64,000 nt of DNA. Source: Cytophagales bacterium. GTDB taxonomy: Bacteria; Bacteroidota; Bacteroidia; Cytophagales; Spirosomataceae. The notes beneath the pieces are model-generated. The model made no database searches, was not told the origin of the DNA, and was given only the letters and a program-made list of their open reading frames with translations. The stretch covers positions 62,001-126,000 of the forward strand of contig JAAFJP010000004.1 of the NCBI GenBank assembly GCA_013298125.1. Reading direction: 5' to 3'. A program made the position numbers and the translations under genes. Each line of letters opens with the position of its first letter. Within the stretch, counting starts at the first letter, position 1. Positions 35,170 to 42,044 of the stretch are shown one piece after another.

Positions 35170-35550
35170 TTATTCAGAATCCCTCCGTTTCCACGAATTA
35201 ACAATAATCACCAACAAAATTATCACTTCAATCGTAGCAATGATGAGATAATGAATCGAAGTATCTCCTGGACTCAATATATAAATAATCGTAAAAATCC
35301 CTGCAAAAATATTGGTCAATCTATTCCATTGATAAGGCAAAACTCTTGACAGATAAATCATCAAAATTGGGATATTTGTTACGATGGCGGCAATTGCCAT
35401 AATCACTTTTACATCGCCAGGAATTGCCAAAGTGTTTTTATTAACCAACTCAACAGTAATAGTAAAAATGTCGGCAAATACCATATTGAACATCACAACA
35501 ATCCAGAGGGTTGATAATTTCGTCTTTATGTCTATTGCTCTCATTTTCAC
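35170..35550 (-). CDS. small four-helix membrane protein (DUF6326-like)
   Basis: 126-residue protein with four predicted helices (TLWIVVMFNMVFADIFTITV, VKVIMAIAAIVTNIPILMIY, ANIFAGIFTIIYIL, YLIIATIEVIILLVIIV). It is similar in plan to the DUF6326 family. The second Met (35544) is an equally good start. No functional residues can be assigned. It ends 13 bp from the MITE-like element. Confidence 0.72.
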   Translation of the reverse strand: MKMRAIDIKTKLSTLWIVVMFNMVFADIFTITVELVNKNTLAIPGDVKVIMAIAAIVTNIPILMIYLSRVLPYQWNRLTNIFAGIFTIIYILSPGDTSIHYLIIATIEVIILLVIIVNSWKRRDSE

Positions 35551-35576
35551 GATTTTAGGACTGAATTATCCCGTTT

Positions 35577-35971
35577 TTATTTTAAAAAATATTGGTTGTT
35601 GCTCAAAATTAAAATACCACCACTAAGTGCTGAACCCGTTGCAGTGGCAACTTCTTTACCACCTACGTAGGTTTTTAGAGAAGCTGTTTGACCAGCTACT
35701 CCCCCAGTTCCATTTGCTTGAATAATCACAGAAGTAATACCTGACTTTGCAGTAAACTCCAATGTCCAAGGTAGCTTTGTAATTTCCAGTGTCTCAAAAT
35801 TAGAATTATTGGTTGTAGCCACAGTTAAAAATTGTCCCGTATAATTTCCAGTAAGTTCATACTTAATGACTCTACTGCCAGTAGCGGGGGTTGCATCATC
35901 TGATTTTGAACAAGCAAGTACTGTAAAAGCAATACAAATGGTTGAAATGATGTTTTTAATTGAGTTTTCAT
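35577..35971 (-). pseudogene. frameshifted lipoprotein gene
   Basis: Two out-of-phase frames make one protein. The first gives MKTQLK from ATG 35971. The second, in the -1 frame, gives NIISTICIAFTVLACSKSDD, a lipoprotein signal, and runs on to the stop at 35577 (end of protein ILILSNNQYFLK). One extra A in the A-run at 35953-35957 restores a 131-residue lipoprotein with lipobox LAC and a beta-rich C-terminus. The second frame has no ATG before its signal peptide. It is either a real frameshift or a sequence error in a 5-A run. Confidence 0.8.
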
Positions 35972-36074
35972 GGGTTTCTTTTGTTTAAAATGTGAATGTT
36001 TTTCTGACAAGAGCGTATATTAACGCTGAGTTTGGCTTGCACAGAAAATCTAAAATTAGCCCTAAGTCTTTAAT

Positions 36075-36211
36075 CAAAAAGAAGACATTTGTCTAAAACG
36101 ATTGAGTGGTAATGTGTCTTGATTAATGGTCAGTTTTTCTTGGGCGTAAAGGTTCGCACCCAGAAACACCAACACCATCAATAGAAATCCTTTTGTTAAT
36201 TTGTATTTCAT
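36075..36211 (-). pseudogene. remnant of a secreted peptide gene
   Basis: ATG 36211 opens MKYKLTKGFL and then meets TGA. The other frame from ATG 36182 reads MMVLVFLGANLYAQEKLTIN and ends at 36075 after 35 residues. Together they look like a signal peptide broken by one lost base (the A-run before GGATTTC is a candidate), with little mature protein left. The rest of the 571-bp gap (35972-36542) holds a TATGCGAAGTGG-type motif (36263-36295) and no gene. Confidence 0.4.
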
Positions 36212-36542
36212 GATTTTGTGTTAAATTATTGATGACACAAAATTGTAGGATAGAAATGTGGGGGGAAATTTAACTATGCGAAGTGGGGGGAGATGTCTGC
36301 AAATTTGAGTTTTTATTCTGTGAAAATTTTGGAAGATAAAGTTTTCACAGATACCGTTTATAGAAAAAATTGGATTTGAAATAAAGATTGAATAGATTTG
36401 AAAAAGGGTTTGTCCAGTATTTTAAACATCTGAGAATGTTGCGGATGTAAGAAATAAAGACGGAATAAAATAAACAAAAGGGCGTATGTGGTTATACTCT
36501 CGTTAGCCGTCATTGTAAAGCGAATCCCTACAATAATTGACA

Positions 36543-37364
36543 ATGGAATTAAATCCAAAAATATTTGAACCACATTTTGAGTTAACAGAATTCATCAAAC
36601 GATATTGGACATTGGATGGTGAAAAAGAAAATACGCCCTTAAAAAACACGATTGTTCCAGATGGCACAATGAAATTAATTTTTCATTATGGAGACACATA
36701 CAAGCATCATTCACAAAGTGGTAAGATAACAATTTTACCAAAATGCTTTTTAATTGGACAACTGACACAACCTTATGTAATTGAGCCTGTCGGTGTTACA
36801 GGCAGTTTTGTTGTTCAATTCAAGCCAAATGGTTTTTTGCCATTTACCACTATCCCAATTAAAGAAATGGAAAACACGGCAATACCTTTGGAAAAATTAT
36901 TTGGAAAAAACGGAAAAGAACTTGGCGAAAAAATTTTAAACGCAAGTTCTACATCTGAAAGAATACAAATTATTGAGACGTTTCTTTTTAGTGAATTATC
37001 CAATAAAAAAACTATTGATAATGTGGTGAAGTCAACTGTTGAAACTATTTTAAATGCAAACGGACATTTTTTAGTAACCGAATTTTCAAAAAGTAATAAC
37101 ATTAATCGCAGGCAATTAAGCCGTAAGTTTTCGACTACCATTGGTTTAAGCCCTAAACAATTATCAAAAACAATACGAATTCAAGCAACCTTGAAAACCC
37201 TATTAAACAACGAACATCAAAGCCTAACAGATTTGGCGTATGAAAACGAGTATTTTGACCAAGCACATTTTATAAAAGACTTTAAAGAATTTACAGGGCT
37301 AACACCCAAAGAGTTTTATGGTGATAGTTTAAAAATGTCGTTAATTTTTGATAGAAAAAAATAG
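36543..37364 (+). CDS. AraC family transcriptional regulator
   Basis: 273-residue regulator with an N-terminal effector region (LTEFIKRYWTLDGEKENTP, GVTGSFVVQFKPNGF) and a C-terminal AraC/XylS double HTH (INRRQLSRKFSTTIGLSPKQ and LTDLAYENEYFDQAHFIKDF...TGLTPKEF). The N-terminus is DUF6597-like. The start at ATG 36543 is preferred to an upstream TTG. The next gene (VOC protein) is 86 bp downstream on the same strand. Confidence 0.88.
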   Translation: MELNPKIFEPHFELTEFIKRYWTLDGEKENTPLKNTIVPDGTMKLIFHYGDTYKHHSQSGKITILPKCFLIGQLTQPYVIEPVGVTGSFVVQFKPNGFLPFTTIPIKEMENTAIPLEKLFGKNGKELGEKILNASSTSERIQIIETFLFSELSNKKTIDNVVKSTVETILNANGHFLVTEFSKSNNINRRQLSRKFSTTIGLSPKQLSKTIRIQATLKTLLNNEHQSLTDLAYENEYFDQAHFIKDFKEFTGLTPKEFYGDSLKMSLIFDRKK

Positions 37365-37404
37365 CATTGTCCCATTTTTACAATTTTGAGTTTTTAGCTA
37401 ACAG

Positions 37405-37412
37405 TACCTTTG
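37405..37412 (+). promoter_or_regulatory. candidate -7 box for the VOC gene
   Basis: TACCTTTG (TAnnTTTG) lies 38 bp before the VOC ATG. A TTTTG at 37384-37388 is 16 bp upstream, slightly short of the usual spacing. Confidence 0.4.
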
Positions 37413-37450
37413 CAATGCAATAGTGCAAAAATTTAAAAATCATATTTAAA

Positions 37451-37825
37451 ATGGCAAATGTAAATCCAGTAGGTTGGTTTGACCTTAATGTGGCAAACTT
37501 AGAAAGAGCAAAAAAATTCTACGAGACAGTTTTCAATCTAAAACTGACCGACCTTCCAATTGAGTGGGGCAGACAATCACTTTTCCCTTTTAATCACGAA
37601 GGAGCAAATATCTCAGGTGCATTAGTGGAAAAAGCAGATTTTGCACCAAGTGGTAACAATACAGTCATTTACTTTGAAACAGAAGATTGTGTAGCCGAAG
37701 AGCAGAGAATTGAAAGTTCAGGTGGGAAAGTTGTACAACCAAAAATGAACATTGGTGATTTTGGCTTCATTTCAATTTTTATTGACACGGAAGGTAATAC
37801 AGTTGGACTTCACTCACGTAAGTAA
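37451..37825 (+). CDS. VOC family (glyoxalase-like) protein
   Basis: 124-residue single VOC domain with the N-terminal VGWFDLNVANLERAKKFYET and a C-terminal IFIDTEGNTVGLHS. The possible metal ligands (N-terminal region and the Glu of DTEGN) match VOC dioxygenase/isomerase folds but do not indicate a reaction. It is followed 9 bp later by the TfoX-like gene, so they probably form an operon driven by the AraC region. Confidence 0.87.
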   Translation: MANVNPVGWFDLNVANLERAKKFYETVFNLKLTDLPIEWGRQSLFPFNHEGANISGALVEKADFAPSGNNTVIYFETEDCVAEEQRIESSGGKVVQPKMNIGDFGFISIFIDTEGNTVGLHSRK

Positions 37826-37834
37826 TTTCTAACT

Positions 37835-38188
37835 ATGGCTTACGATATAAAACTTGTGGATAAAGTAAGAGAATATCTTGCTGAAATACCAGATTTAGAA
37901 ATTGAAGAAAAAGAAATGTTCAATGTTCTAAATTTTATGGTAAATGGAAAGACTTGTATTTGTGTGAATGGAGAAAAGTTGATGTTGCGTTTTGACCCAA
38001 AATTGCAAGAAGAACTTGCAGAACGAAATGGTTATGAAACAATGTTGATGAAAGGAAAAGAATACAAAGGCTATTGCTACATAAATCCAGACGGGTTTAA
38101 AGAAACAAAAGACTTTGAATATTTTATAAATTTATGTCTTGACTTCAACAAAATATCAAAAGTATCAAACAAACCGAAGAAAAAATAG
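37835..38188 (+). CDS. TfoX/Sxy N-terminal domain protein
   Basis: 117-residue protein matching the TfoX N-terminal domain: a helix KLVDKVREYLAEIP, then EKEMFNVLNFMVNGKTCICV and KGYCYINPDGFKETKDFEYF. Only the N-terminal domain is present, as in many bacterial stand-alone forms. A role in competence regulation is known for the two-domain enterobacterial proteins but is not implied here. It ends Lys-rich. Confidence 0.82.
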   Translation: MAYDIKLVDKVREYLAEIPDLEIEEKEMFNVLNFMVNGKTCICVNGEKLMLRFDPKLQEELAERNGYETMLMKGKEYKGYCYINPDGFKETKDFEYFINLCLDFNKISKVSNKPKKK

Positions 38189-38206
38189 CGAACTGCTAAC
38201 GTAAAT

Positions 38207-38288
38207 TACTCATGGCATGAAACTGGGCGTTCCCCTAAATTCATAAATTATTGACAATCAAATAGCCTTATCAGCCATGCCATGAGTA
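38207..38288. repeat. inverted repeat after the TfoX gene
   Basis: TACTCATGGCATG and CATGCCATGAGTA are 56 bp apart; each arm contains a smaller CATGGCATG palindrome. Confidence 0.6.
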
Positions 38289-38304
38289 CTAATCCCCAAA
38301 AAAC

Positions 38305-38387
38305 ACTCGCATTAATTTGCTGAAAGAAAAGCTCCCGATATGTCTCAGAAATCGGTATCAATTGGTCAGCAATTTTTATTCTACTTC
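38305..38387 (-). pseudogene. orphan 3' fragment of a LytTR gene
   Basis: 83 bp that match 39992-40074, the 3' end of the LytTR gene, at roughly 92% identity (about seven differences counted by eye). On the minus strand it reads SRIKIADQLIPISETYRELF, then FQ, but the stop codon TAA is CAA and the frame runs on. Nothing else of a LytTR gene is left. The two copies are direct repeats flanking the HxlR and CPBP genes, suggesting that duplication or a recombination event inserted that module. Confidence 0.75.
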
Positions 38388-38438
38388 ACTCGCCTCGTTG
38401 GTGGCAAGCATATCGCAACACCCTACGAATAATAAACT

Positions 38439-38762
38439 TCAATTTGCTAACATTTGCTTTTCCCCCCAACTTCTCATTTGACTAATAAAAGGAATTAATT
38501 CCATTCCTGTATCGGTAAGTGAATACTCAACTTTTGGCGGAACTTCTAAATAAACTTTTCTCGTAATTAGTTCATCAGCTTCCAGTTCTTTAAGTGTTTG
38601 GGTTAGCATTTTTGGAGTTATCCCAACCACAGCTCTGTTTAACTCTCCATACCTGAGACAACCTTCTCTAAGTACCCATAAAATTCGACCTTTATACTTT
38701 CCGCCTATCCTTTGGAATGCATAATCAACCGCACAATGTGCCTTTTTAATTTTTTCTTTCAT
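38439..38762 (-). CDS. HxlR family transcriptional regulator
   Basis: The start at ATG 38762 gives 107 residues (MKEKIKKAHCAVDYAFQRIG). The winged-helix core is KYKGRILWVLREGCLRYGEL, GITPKMLTQTLKELEADELI and KVEYSLTDTGMELIPF, all characteristic of HxlR. One Cys (CAVDYAF) lies in the N-terminal helix, as in thiol-sensing members such as HypR/YodB. It is divergent from the CPBP gene, with a shared operator-like palindrome between them. The regulatory signal is unknown. Confidence 0.9.
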   Translation of the reverse strand: MKEKIKKAHCAVDYAFQRIGGKYKGRILWVLREGCLRYGELNRAVVGITPKMLTQTLKELEADELITRKVYLEVPPKVEYSLTDTGMELIPFISQMRSWGEKQMLAN

Positions 38763-38794
38763 TTTTTTAAAATTTAAAGCATTGATAATCAACA

Positions 38795-38812
38795 ATACTA
38801 TATTTTTAGTAT
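38795..38812. promoter_or_regulatory. candidate HxlR operator palindrome
   Basis: ATACTATATTTTTAGTAT is an 18-bp inverted repeat (ATACTA...TAGTAT), placed 33 bp before the HxlR ATG and 88 bp before the CPBP ATG. HxlR proteins bind such short palindromes as dimers. The match is inferred from position. Confidence 0.5.
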
Positions 38813-38841
38813 ATAGGCTACTTTTTTGTATGTACTTGCTG

Positions 38842-38849
38842 CAAAGGTA
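38842..38849 (-). promoter_or_regulatory. candidate -7 box for the HxlR gene
   Basis: On the minus strand this reads TACCTTTG, matching TAnnTTTG, 79 bp before the HxlR ATG. The 18-bp palindrome lies between it and the start codon, a good position for repression. Confidence 0.4.
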
Positions 38850-38899
38850 TTAAATACTTTTATTTGCAAAAACTTTAAATAATATAAATTAAAATAAAT

Positions 38900-39757
38900 A
38901 TGAATACATCAATCAAAAGAGTACTATACTTTCCAATTACTAAAATTATCGTAGGCATTGTCGTTCCTTTTTCTCTATTTGTCGTAATTCAAAACTTTGT
39001 ATTAAAACCACTTTTTTATAGCATTATTCAGGATAAAAATATTGCCAAGCCTATTATCCATTTTATTTCCTTTCTGGTTTTACTGGCTGCGTATTACTAT
39101 TTATTTCGTTTATATGATAAAAGAAAAATAACAGAGTTATCCTTAAAATACTTTTTTAAAGAAATGTTTGGAGGGTTTTTCTTTGGTTTTTTTACAATAT
39201 CATTAGTTATTTTCATTTTATACTTATTAGGTTATTATCAAGCTATTAGCATTTCAACAGCTCACTACCCCATAAAATTTTTCACGGTACTAATGTTTGC
39301 CGCCATAGTCGAAGACCTATTTCATAGAGGGTTAATAGTTCGTGTCTGTGAAAATTGGTTAGGCACTAATCTAAGCCTTGTCATTGGAATGTTAGTAGAA
39401 GTGCAACTACACTTTTTCAATCCCAATTTCAACCTATTTAGCCATTTTTTAACTTTGATTTGGGGGTTTACTTTGGGAATGATGTTTATCTATACTAAAA
39501 GAATTTGGCTACCATTTTTCTTCCATTTAGGTTGGAATTTCTCTCAGCCTTTTTATGGTTCAAATCTTTCTGGACTCAATGATATGGGTAGCATCATTCA
39601 ATCAAAATTCAATGGTCCTGAACTATTAACAGGTGGTGCAGTCGGTATTGAAGATTCAATTTTTACAGCATCTTTTTTGTTGCTTATTGGAATCATATTT
39701 TATTATTTTGCAAAAAAAGAAGGCAAAATTATCAAAGGCAAACTGTTTAAAAGATGA
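38900..39757 (+). CDS. CPBP family intramembrane metalloprotease (CAAX-like)
   Basis: 285-residue membrane protein with about eight helices. The CPBP motifs are visible: EDLFHRG (ExxxR-type, with Glu-Asp in place of Glu-Glu), LVEVQLHFF (xxxxH) and FFHLGWNF (HxxxN). These give the catalytic Glu, Arg, His and Asn. The ED variant of motif 1 is a deviation. Such proteases may cleave prenylated or modified peptides or provide bacteriocin self-protection. It is divergent from an HxlR regulator and probably controlled by it. Confidence 0.85.
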   Translation: MNTSIKRVLYFPITKIIVGIVVPFSLFVVIQNFVLKPLFYSIIQDKNIAKPIIHFISFLVLLAAYYYLFRLYDKRKITELSLKYFFKEMFGGFFFGFFTISLVIFILYLLGYYQAISISTAHYPIKFFTVLMFAAIVEDLFHRGLIVRVCENWLGTNLSLVIGMLVEVQLHFFNPNFNLFSHFLTLIWGFTLGMMFIYTKRIWLPFFFHLGWNFSQPFYGSNLSGLNDMGSIIQSKFNGPELLTGGAVGIEDSIFTASFLLLIGIIFYYFAKKEGKIIKGKLFKR

Positions 39758-39803
39758 ATTTGAAAGATGCATTGAGTAAAAAGACATAAAATCAAAGTCC
39801 AGC

Positions 39804-39968
39804 AACGTAGGGACGAATGCTATTCCAATGATGTCAATTTAAGAAATTTATCCGACTAACGCTGGCAGGGTTTTGAACCCTGCCAGCGTTCAAATGGGGT
39901 TATTGAATATATTTTGACAAAGGCAAAACCTTAAATTGACAGCATTGGAATGCTATTCGTTCCTACGT
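39804..39968. repeat. nested palindrome after the CPBP gene
   Basis: The outer arms run from AACGTAGGGACGAATGCTAT to TGTCAATTTAAG on the left and CTTAAATTGACA to ATGCTATTCGTTCCTACGTT on the right. The centre is a perfect hairpin, ACGCTGGCAGGGTTTT/GAACCCTGCCAGCGT. Layout and length (165 bp) are MITE-like. Confidence 0.7.
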
Positions 39969-39991
39969 TTCTACCCAATATCCCCTCACAT

Positions 39992-40074
39992 ACTCGCATT
40001 AATTTACTGAAAGAAAAGCTCTCGATAAGTCTCTGAAATTGGTATCAATTGGTCGGCAATTTTTATTCTACTTC
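39992..40074. repeat. 83-bp direct repeat, second copy
   Basis: The intact LytTR gene's last codons plus 12 bp after its stop, repeated at 38305-38387. Seven or so substitutions separate the copies, and no gaps are seen. Confidence 0.75.
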
Positions 40075-40327
40075 GTTCAACGGATTCTATTTTATTCAGC
40101 CCCACCATATACGATTTGTGTACCCTACACACGATACTCGTAGAAATAATTTGCTCTAATTCACCAAAATTTTGGAGCGTCATAATCTTTTTATGGATGG
40201 TATGAATTCGCCGATAATCTCTCATGCCTTCAATGTAAATAATGTCATTGAGCATGATTTTCTCCAAACGATTTTCCGTTTTTACAAAGATAAAATCCTT
40301 GGGAGTTTCCACACTTCTGAGGCTCAA
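40004..40327 (-). CDS. LytTR DNA-binding domain, remnant of a response regulator
   Basis: 107 residues from a TTG codon, covering a LytTR DNA-binding domain (DFIFVKTENRLEKIMLNDII, then YIEGMRDYRRIHTIHKKIMT, VCRVHKSYMVGLNKIESVER). The receiver domain expected in front of it is missing. An in-frame stop precedes the TTG, so no longer form exists. The sequence just upstream is the start of a sensor-kinase gene in another frame. The locus therefore looks like the product of a deletion. Expression of this fragment as a free DNA-binding domain is possible but unproven. Confidence 0.7.
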   Translation of the reverse strand: MSLRSVETPKDFIFVKTENRLEKIMLNDIIYIEGMRDYRRIHTIHKKIMTLQNFGELEQIISTSIVCRVHKSYMVGLNKIESVERSRIKIADQLIPISETYRELFFQ

Positions 40328-40445
40328 TCCTTGCCTCTAAAACATTGGGTTCTCCACCAAATTTCATACCTAAGACAATGATTACCAAAAACAGATAGCA
40401 AAACCAAAAACCGATATGAATTAAAACGACGAACGACCTTTTCAT
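40328..40445 (-). pseudogene. N-terminal remnant of a LytS-type histidine kinase
   Basis: ATG 40445 opens MKRSFVVLIHIGFWFCYLFL, then VIIVLGMKFGGEPN, which looks like the first membrane helix of a Bacteroidota LytS-like sensor kinase. The frame then runs into the LytTR coding DNA out of phase and stops at 40245. The kinase body and the receiver domain of the partner regulator are gone, consistent with one deletion of about 1 kb or more fusing the two genes. A shared TATGCGAAATGG-type motif lies about 70 bp upstream. Confidence 0.65.
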
Positions 40446-40644
40446 TTTGTGGAAATTTTAATTCAAAGGTCATTTATTTTTTTGTGACTGAAAAATGAAT
40501 TATGCGAAATGGAGGTTTTTGTCTGCAAGTGGTTTTTAAAATTGAAAGCACAATCCTTAAAGATTCTTGATTAAATGAAGTGAGAAGAGGTATTTGTGTA
40601 AACTCTGTGCAAACTATATGCAAATCGCTAAACTTTCGACAAAT

Positions 40645-40677
40645 AAAAAGGAGCTACAAATAAATGTAACTCCTTGA
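40645..40677 (-). terminator. terminator of the tRNA gene
   Basis: On the minus strand, AAGGAGTTACATTTATTTGTAGCTCCTT is followed by TTTATTT, 20 bp after the tRNA 3' end. The stem has one mismatch. Confidence 0.7.
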
Positions 40678-40697
40678 TTTTCTGTTATTTAAAATTG

Positions 40698-40771
40698 TGG
40701 GCCCACTTGGAATCGAACCAAGCACCTACTGATTATGAGTCAGTTGCTCTAACCGAATGAGCTATAGGCCC
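40698..40771 (-). tRNA. tRNA-Met (anticodon CAT); tRNA-Ile(k2C34) not excluded
   Basis: 74-nt cloverleaf. The acceptor is GGGCCTA/TGGGCCC (one T-G pair), the D arm GCTC...GAGC, the anticodon arm ACTGA-CTCATAA-TCAGT with CAT, the variable loop AGGTG and the T arm CTTGG-TTCGATT-CCAAG. The discriminator is A and CCA is not encoded. A CAT anticodon can be elongator Met, initiator Met or, if modified to lysidine, Ile. The A-T pair at the base of the acceptor and the lack of the initiator's three G-C pairs in the anticodon stem argue against initiator. tRNA-Met is the more likely call. Confidence 0.9.
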
Positions 40772-40911
40772 TTACAAAGTCGTTTCCTTCTTTGTGATAC
40801 AAAATTAGGGCTTTAAAAGCACTTCTGCAAAATATGTTTTTACTTTTTCCGTTAAACCTTTAATTTTTAAAACAATCTAACCAACAGTTTCCACAATTAA
40901 TCCAAATTACG

Positions 40912-41316
40912 ATGAACAAGAAATTAATTTTAGCTCTTAGCATTTTCACAGCTTCTTTTACGATAAATATTGATTCGGCAAAAGCACAAGATGCAGGTGT
41001 TCAAAATGTTGCACAGCAAGACTTAACACCAGAGCAAAGAGCTGCCAAACAAGTTCAACGTTTGACAAAAGCCCTTACTTTGACTAACGACCAAGTAGCT
41101 CAAATTCAACCAATGTTGTTGGAATTGAACCAGAAACGTGAAAGTATAAAGAATGCTTCTGACAAACGAGCTGCCCTAAAAGAGATGCGTGATTTGGTAT
41201 CGGCTCAGGATGAAAAAATGAAAACTATCCTCAATGCTGACCAATTCACTAAGTATCAGGACATTAAGGACGATGCTAAGGAAAAAATGAGAGGAAGAAA
41301 GGGTAGAAGAGATTAG
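40912..41316 (+). CDS. small secreted Spy/CpxP-like protein
   Basis: 134-residue protein with a signal peptide (ending SAKAQ). The mature chain is a charged helical segment with LTPEQRAAKQVQRLTKALTL, TNDQVAQIQPMLLELNQKRE and LNADQFTKYQDIKDDAKEKM, a pattern like Spy/CpxP periplasmic proteins, which carry LTxxQ repeats. It ends in a basic tail (RGRKGRRD). A chaperone or stress role is inferred from the pattern only. Confidence 0.75.
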   Translation: MNKKLILALSIFTASFTINIDSAKAQDAGVQNVAQQDLTPEQRAAKQVQRLTKALTLTNDQVAQIQPMLLELNQKRESIKNASDKRAALKEMRDLVSAQDEKMKTILNADQFTKYQDIKDDAKEKMRGRKGRRD

Positions 41317-41330
41317 TTTTTTAGAGTTGT

Positions 41331-41431
41331 GTCATTGCGAACGCAGTGAAGCAATCTGTTAGAATAATGTAAAAGAGTTTGAATATCTTTTCTCGTAAGC
41401 TAACAGATTGCTTCGTTTCACTCGCAATGAC
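41331..41431. repeat. 101-bp inverted repeat between convergent genes
   Basis: GTCATTGCGAACGCAGTGAA...GCAATCTGTTAG and CTAACAGATTGCTTCGTTTC...CGCAATGAC are arms of about 32 bp with a few mismatches and a 38-bp loop. The GTCATTGCGAACGMAGTGAAG core is a widespread bacterial palindrome type. It separates the Spy-like and thioredoxin-like genes. Confidence 0.75.
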
Positions 41432-41445
41432 AAATCTCATAGATT

Positions 41446-41898
41446 TTATTTCCCATATTTTTTAGCCAAGCTCAAAATAGCTTTTGCTGCACCCGAAAAA
41501 GGCTGTGGAACACCTACCATCGTTTTCTTTATCTTGCCAGAACCATCTAAAAAATATAAAGTAGGATAACCTTCTACTGGATATTGTTGAGCAATAGCTG
41601 GACCTTCTCCATTTTCGTAATCCATCGCAACGCACACGTACTTAGCGTTCATGTAATCGCCCAAGGTTTTATCTACAAATACCTGAGACTTCAACATTTT
41701 GCAAGGACCACACCATGTTGTGTAGCAATCCATCATTACCATTTTGTTTTCTTTTTTGGCTTTGACTAAGGCTTCTTTGAATGTACCTTTGAAGAATTGG
41801 ATTCCCTCTGTTCCGTCTTTTTTAGAAGGATTTTTGCCTGCAAGTACGCTGATTGACAAGGCGATAAGCACGGCGGTAAAGATTTTTGATTTTAGCAT
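41446..41898 (-). CDS. thioredoxin-family periplasmic protein
   Basis: 150-residue protein with an N-terminal signal (MLKSKIFTAVLIALSISVLA). The redox motif is TTWCGPCKM (Cys63, Cys66) in a thioredoxin fold, and the cis-Pro is in VEGYPTLYFLD. It resembles DUF255/thioredoxin-like secreted oxidoreductases of Bacteroidota. It is monocistronic and lies convergent to the Spy-like gene. Confidence 0.88.
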   Translation of the reverse strand: MLKSKIFTAVLIALSISVLAGKNPSKKDGTEGIQFFKGTFKEALVKAKKENKMVMMDCYTTWCGPCKMLKSQVFVDKTLGDYMNAKYVCVAMDYENGEGPAIAQQYPVEGYPTLYFLDGSGKIKKTMVGVPQPFSGAAKAILSLAKKYGK

Positions 41899-42044
41899 TG
41901 TATTATTTTTTTGAATTTTTAGTAAAACGTAAGAGTTTGAGTTTTAGTTTGTGAATTTATGATAAAAGAGAGATTATCGTCAAGAAAAATCCTCTCAAAA
42001 CGAGCATCTTTGCTTATTTTGAGAGGATTTCACGATTATAATTC

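Noticed and set aside
35170-35349. Plus-strand frames over the DUF6326-like gene
   Set aside because: They are opposite a four-helix protein with clear membrane segments and show no coding pattern of their own.
40698-40771. Initiator tRNA-fMet assignment
   Set aside because: The anticodon stem lacks the three consecutive G-C pairs of initiators, and the acceptor starts with a paired G-C rather than the 1-72 mismatch of bacterial initiators.
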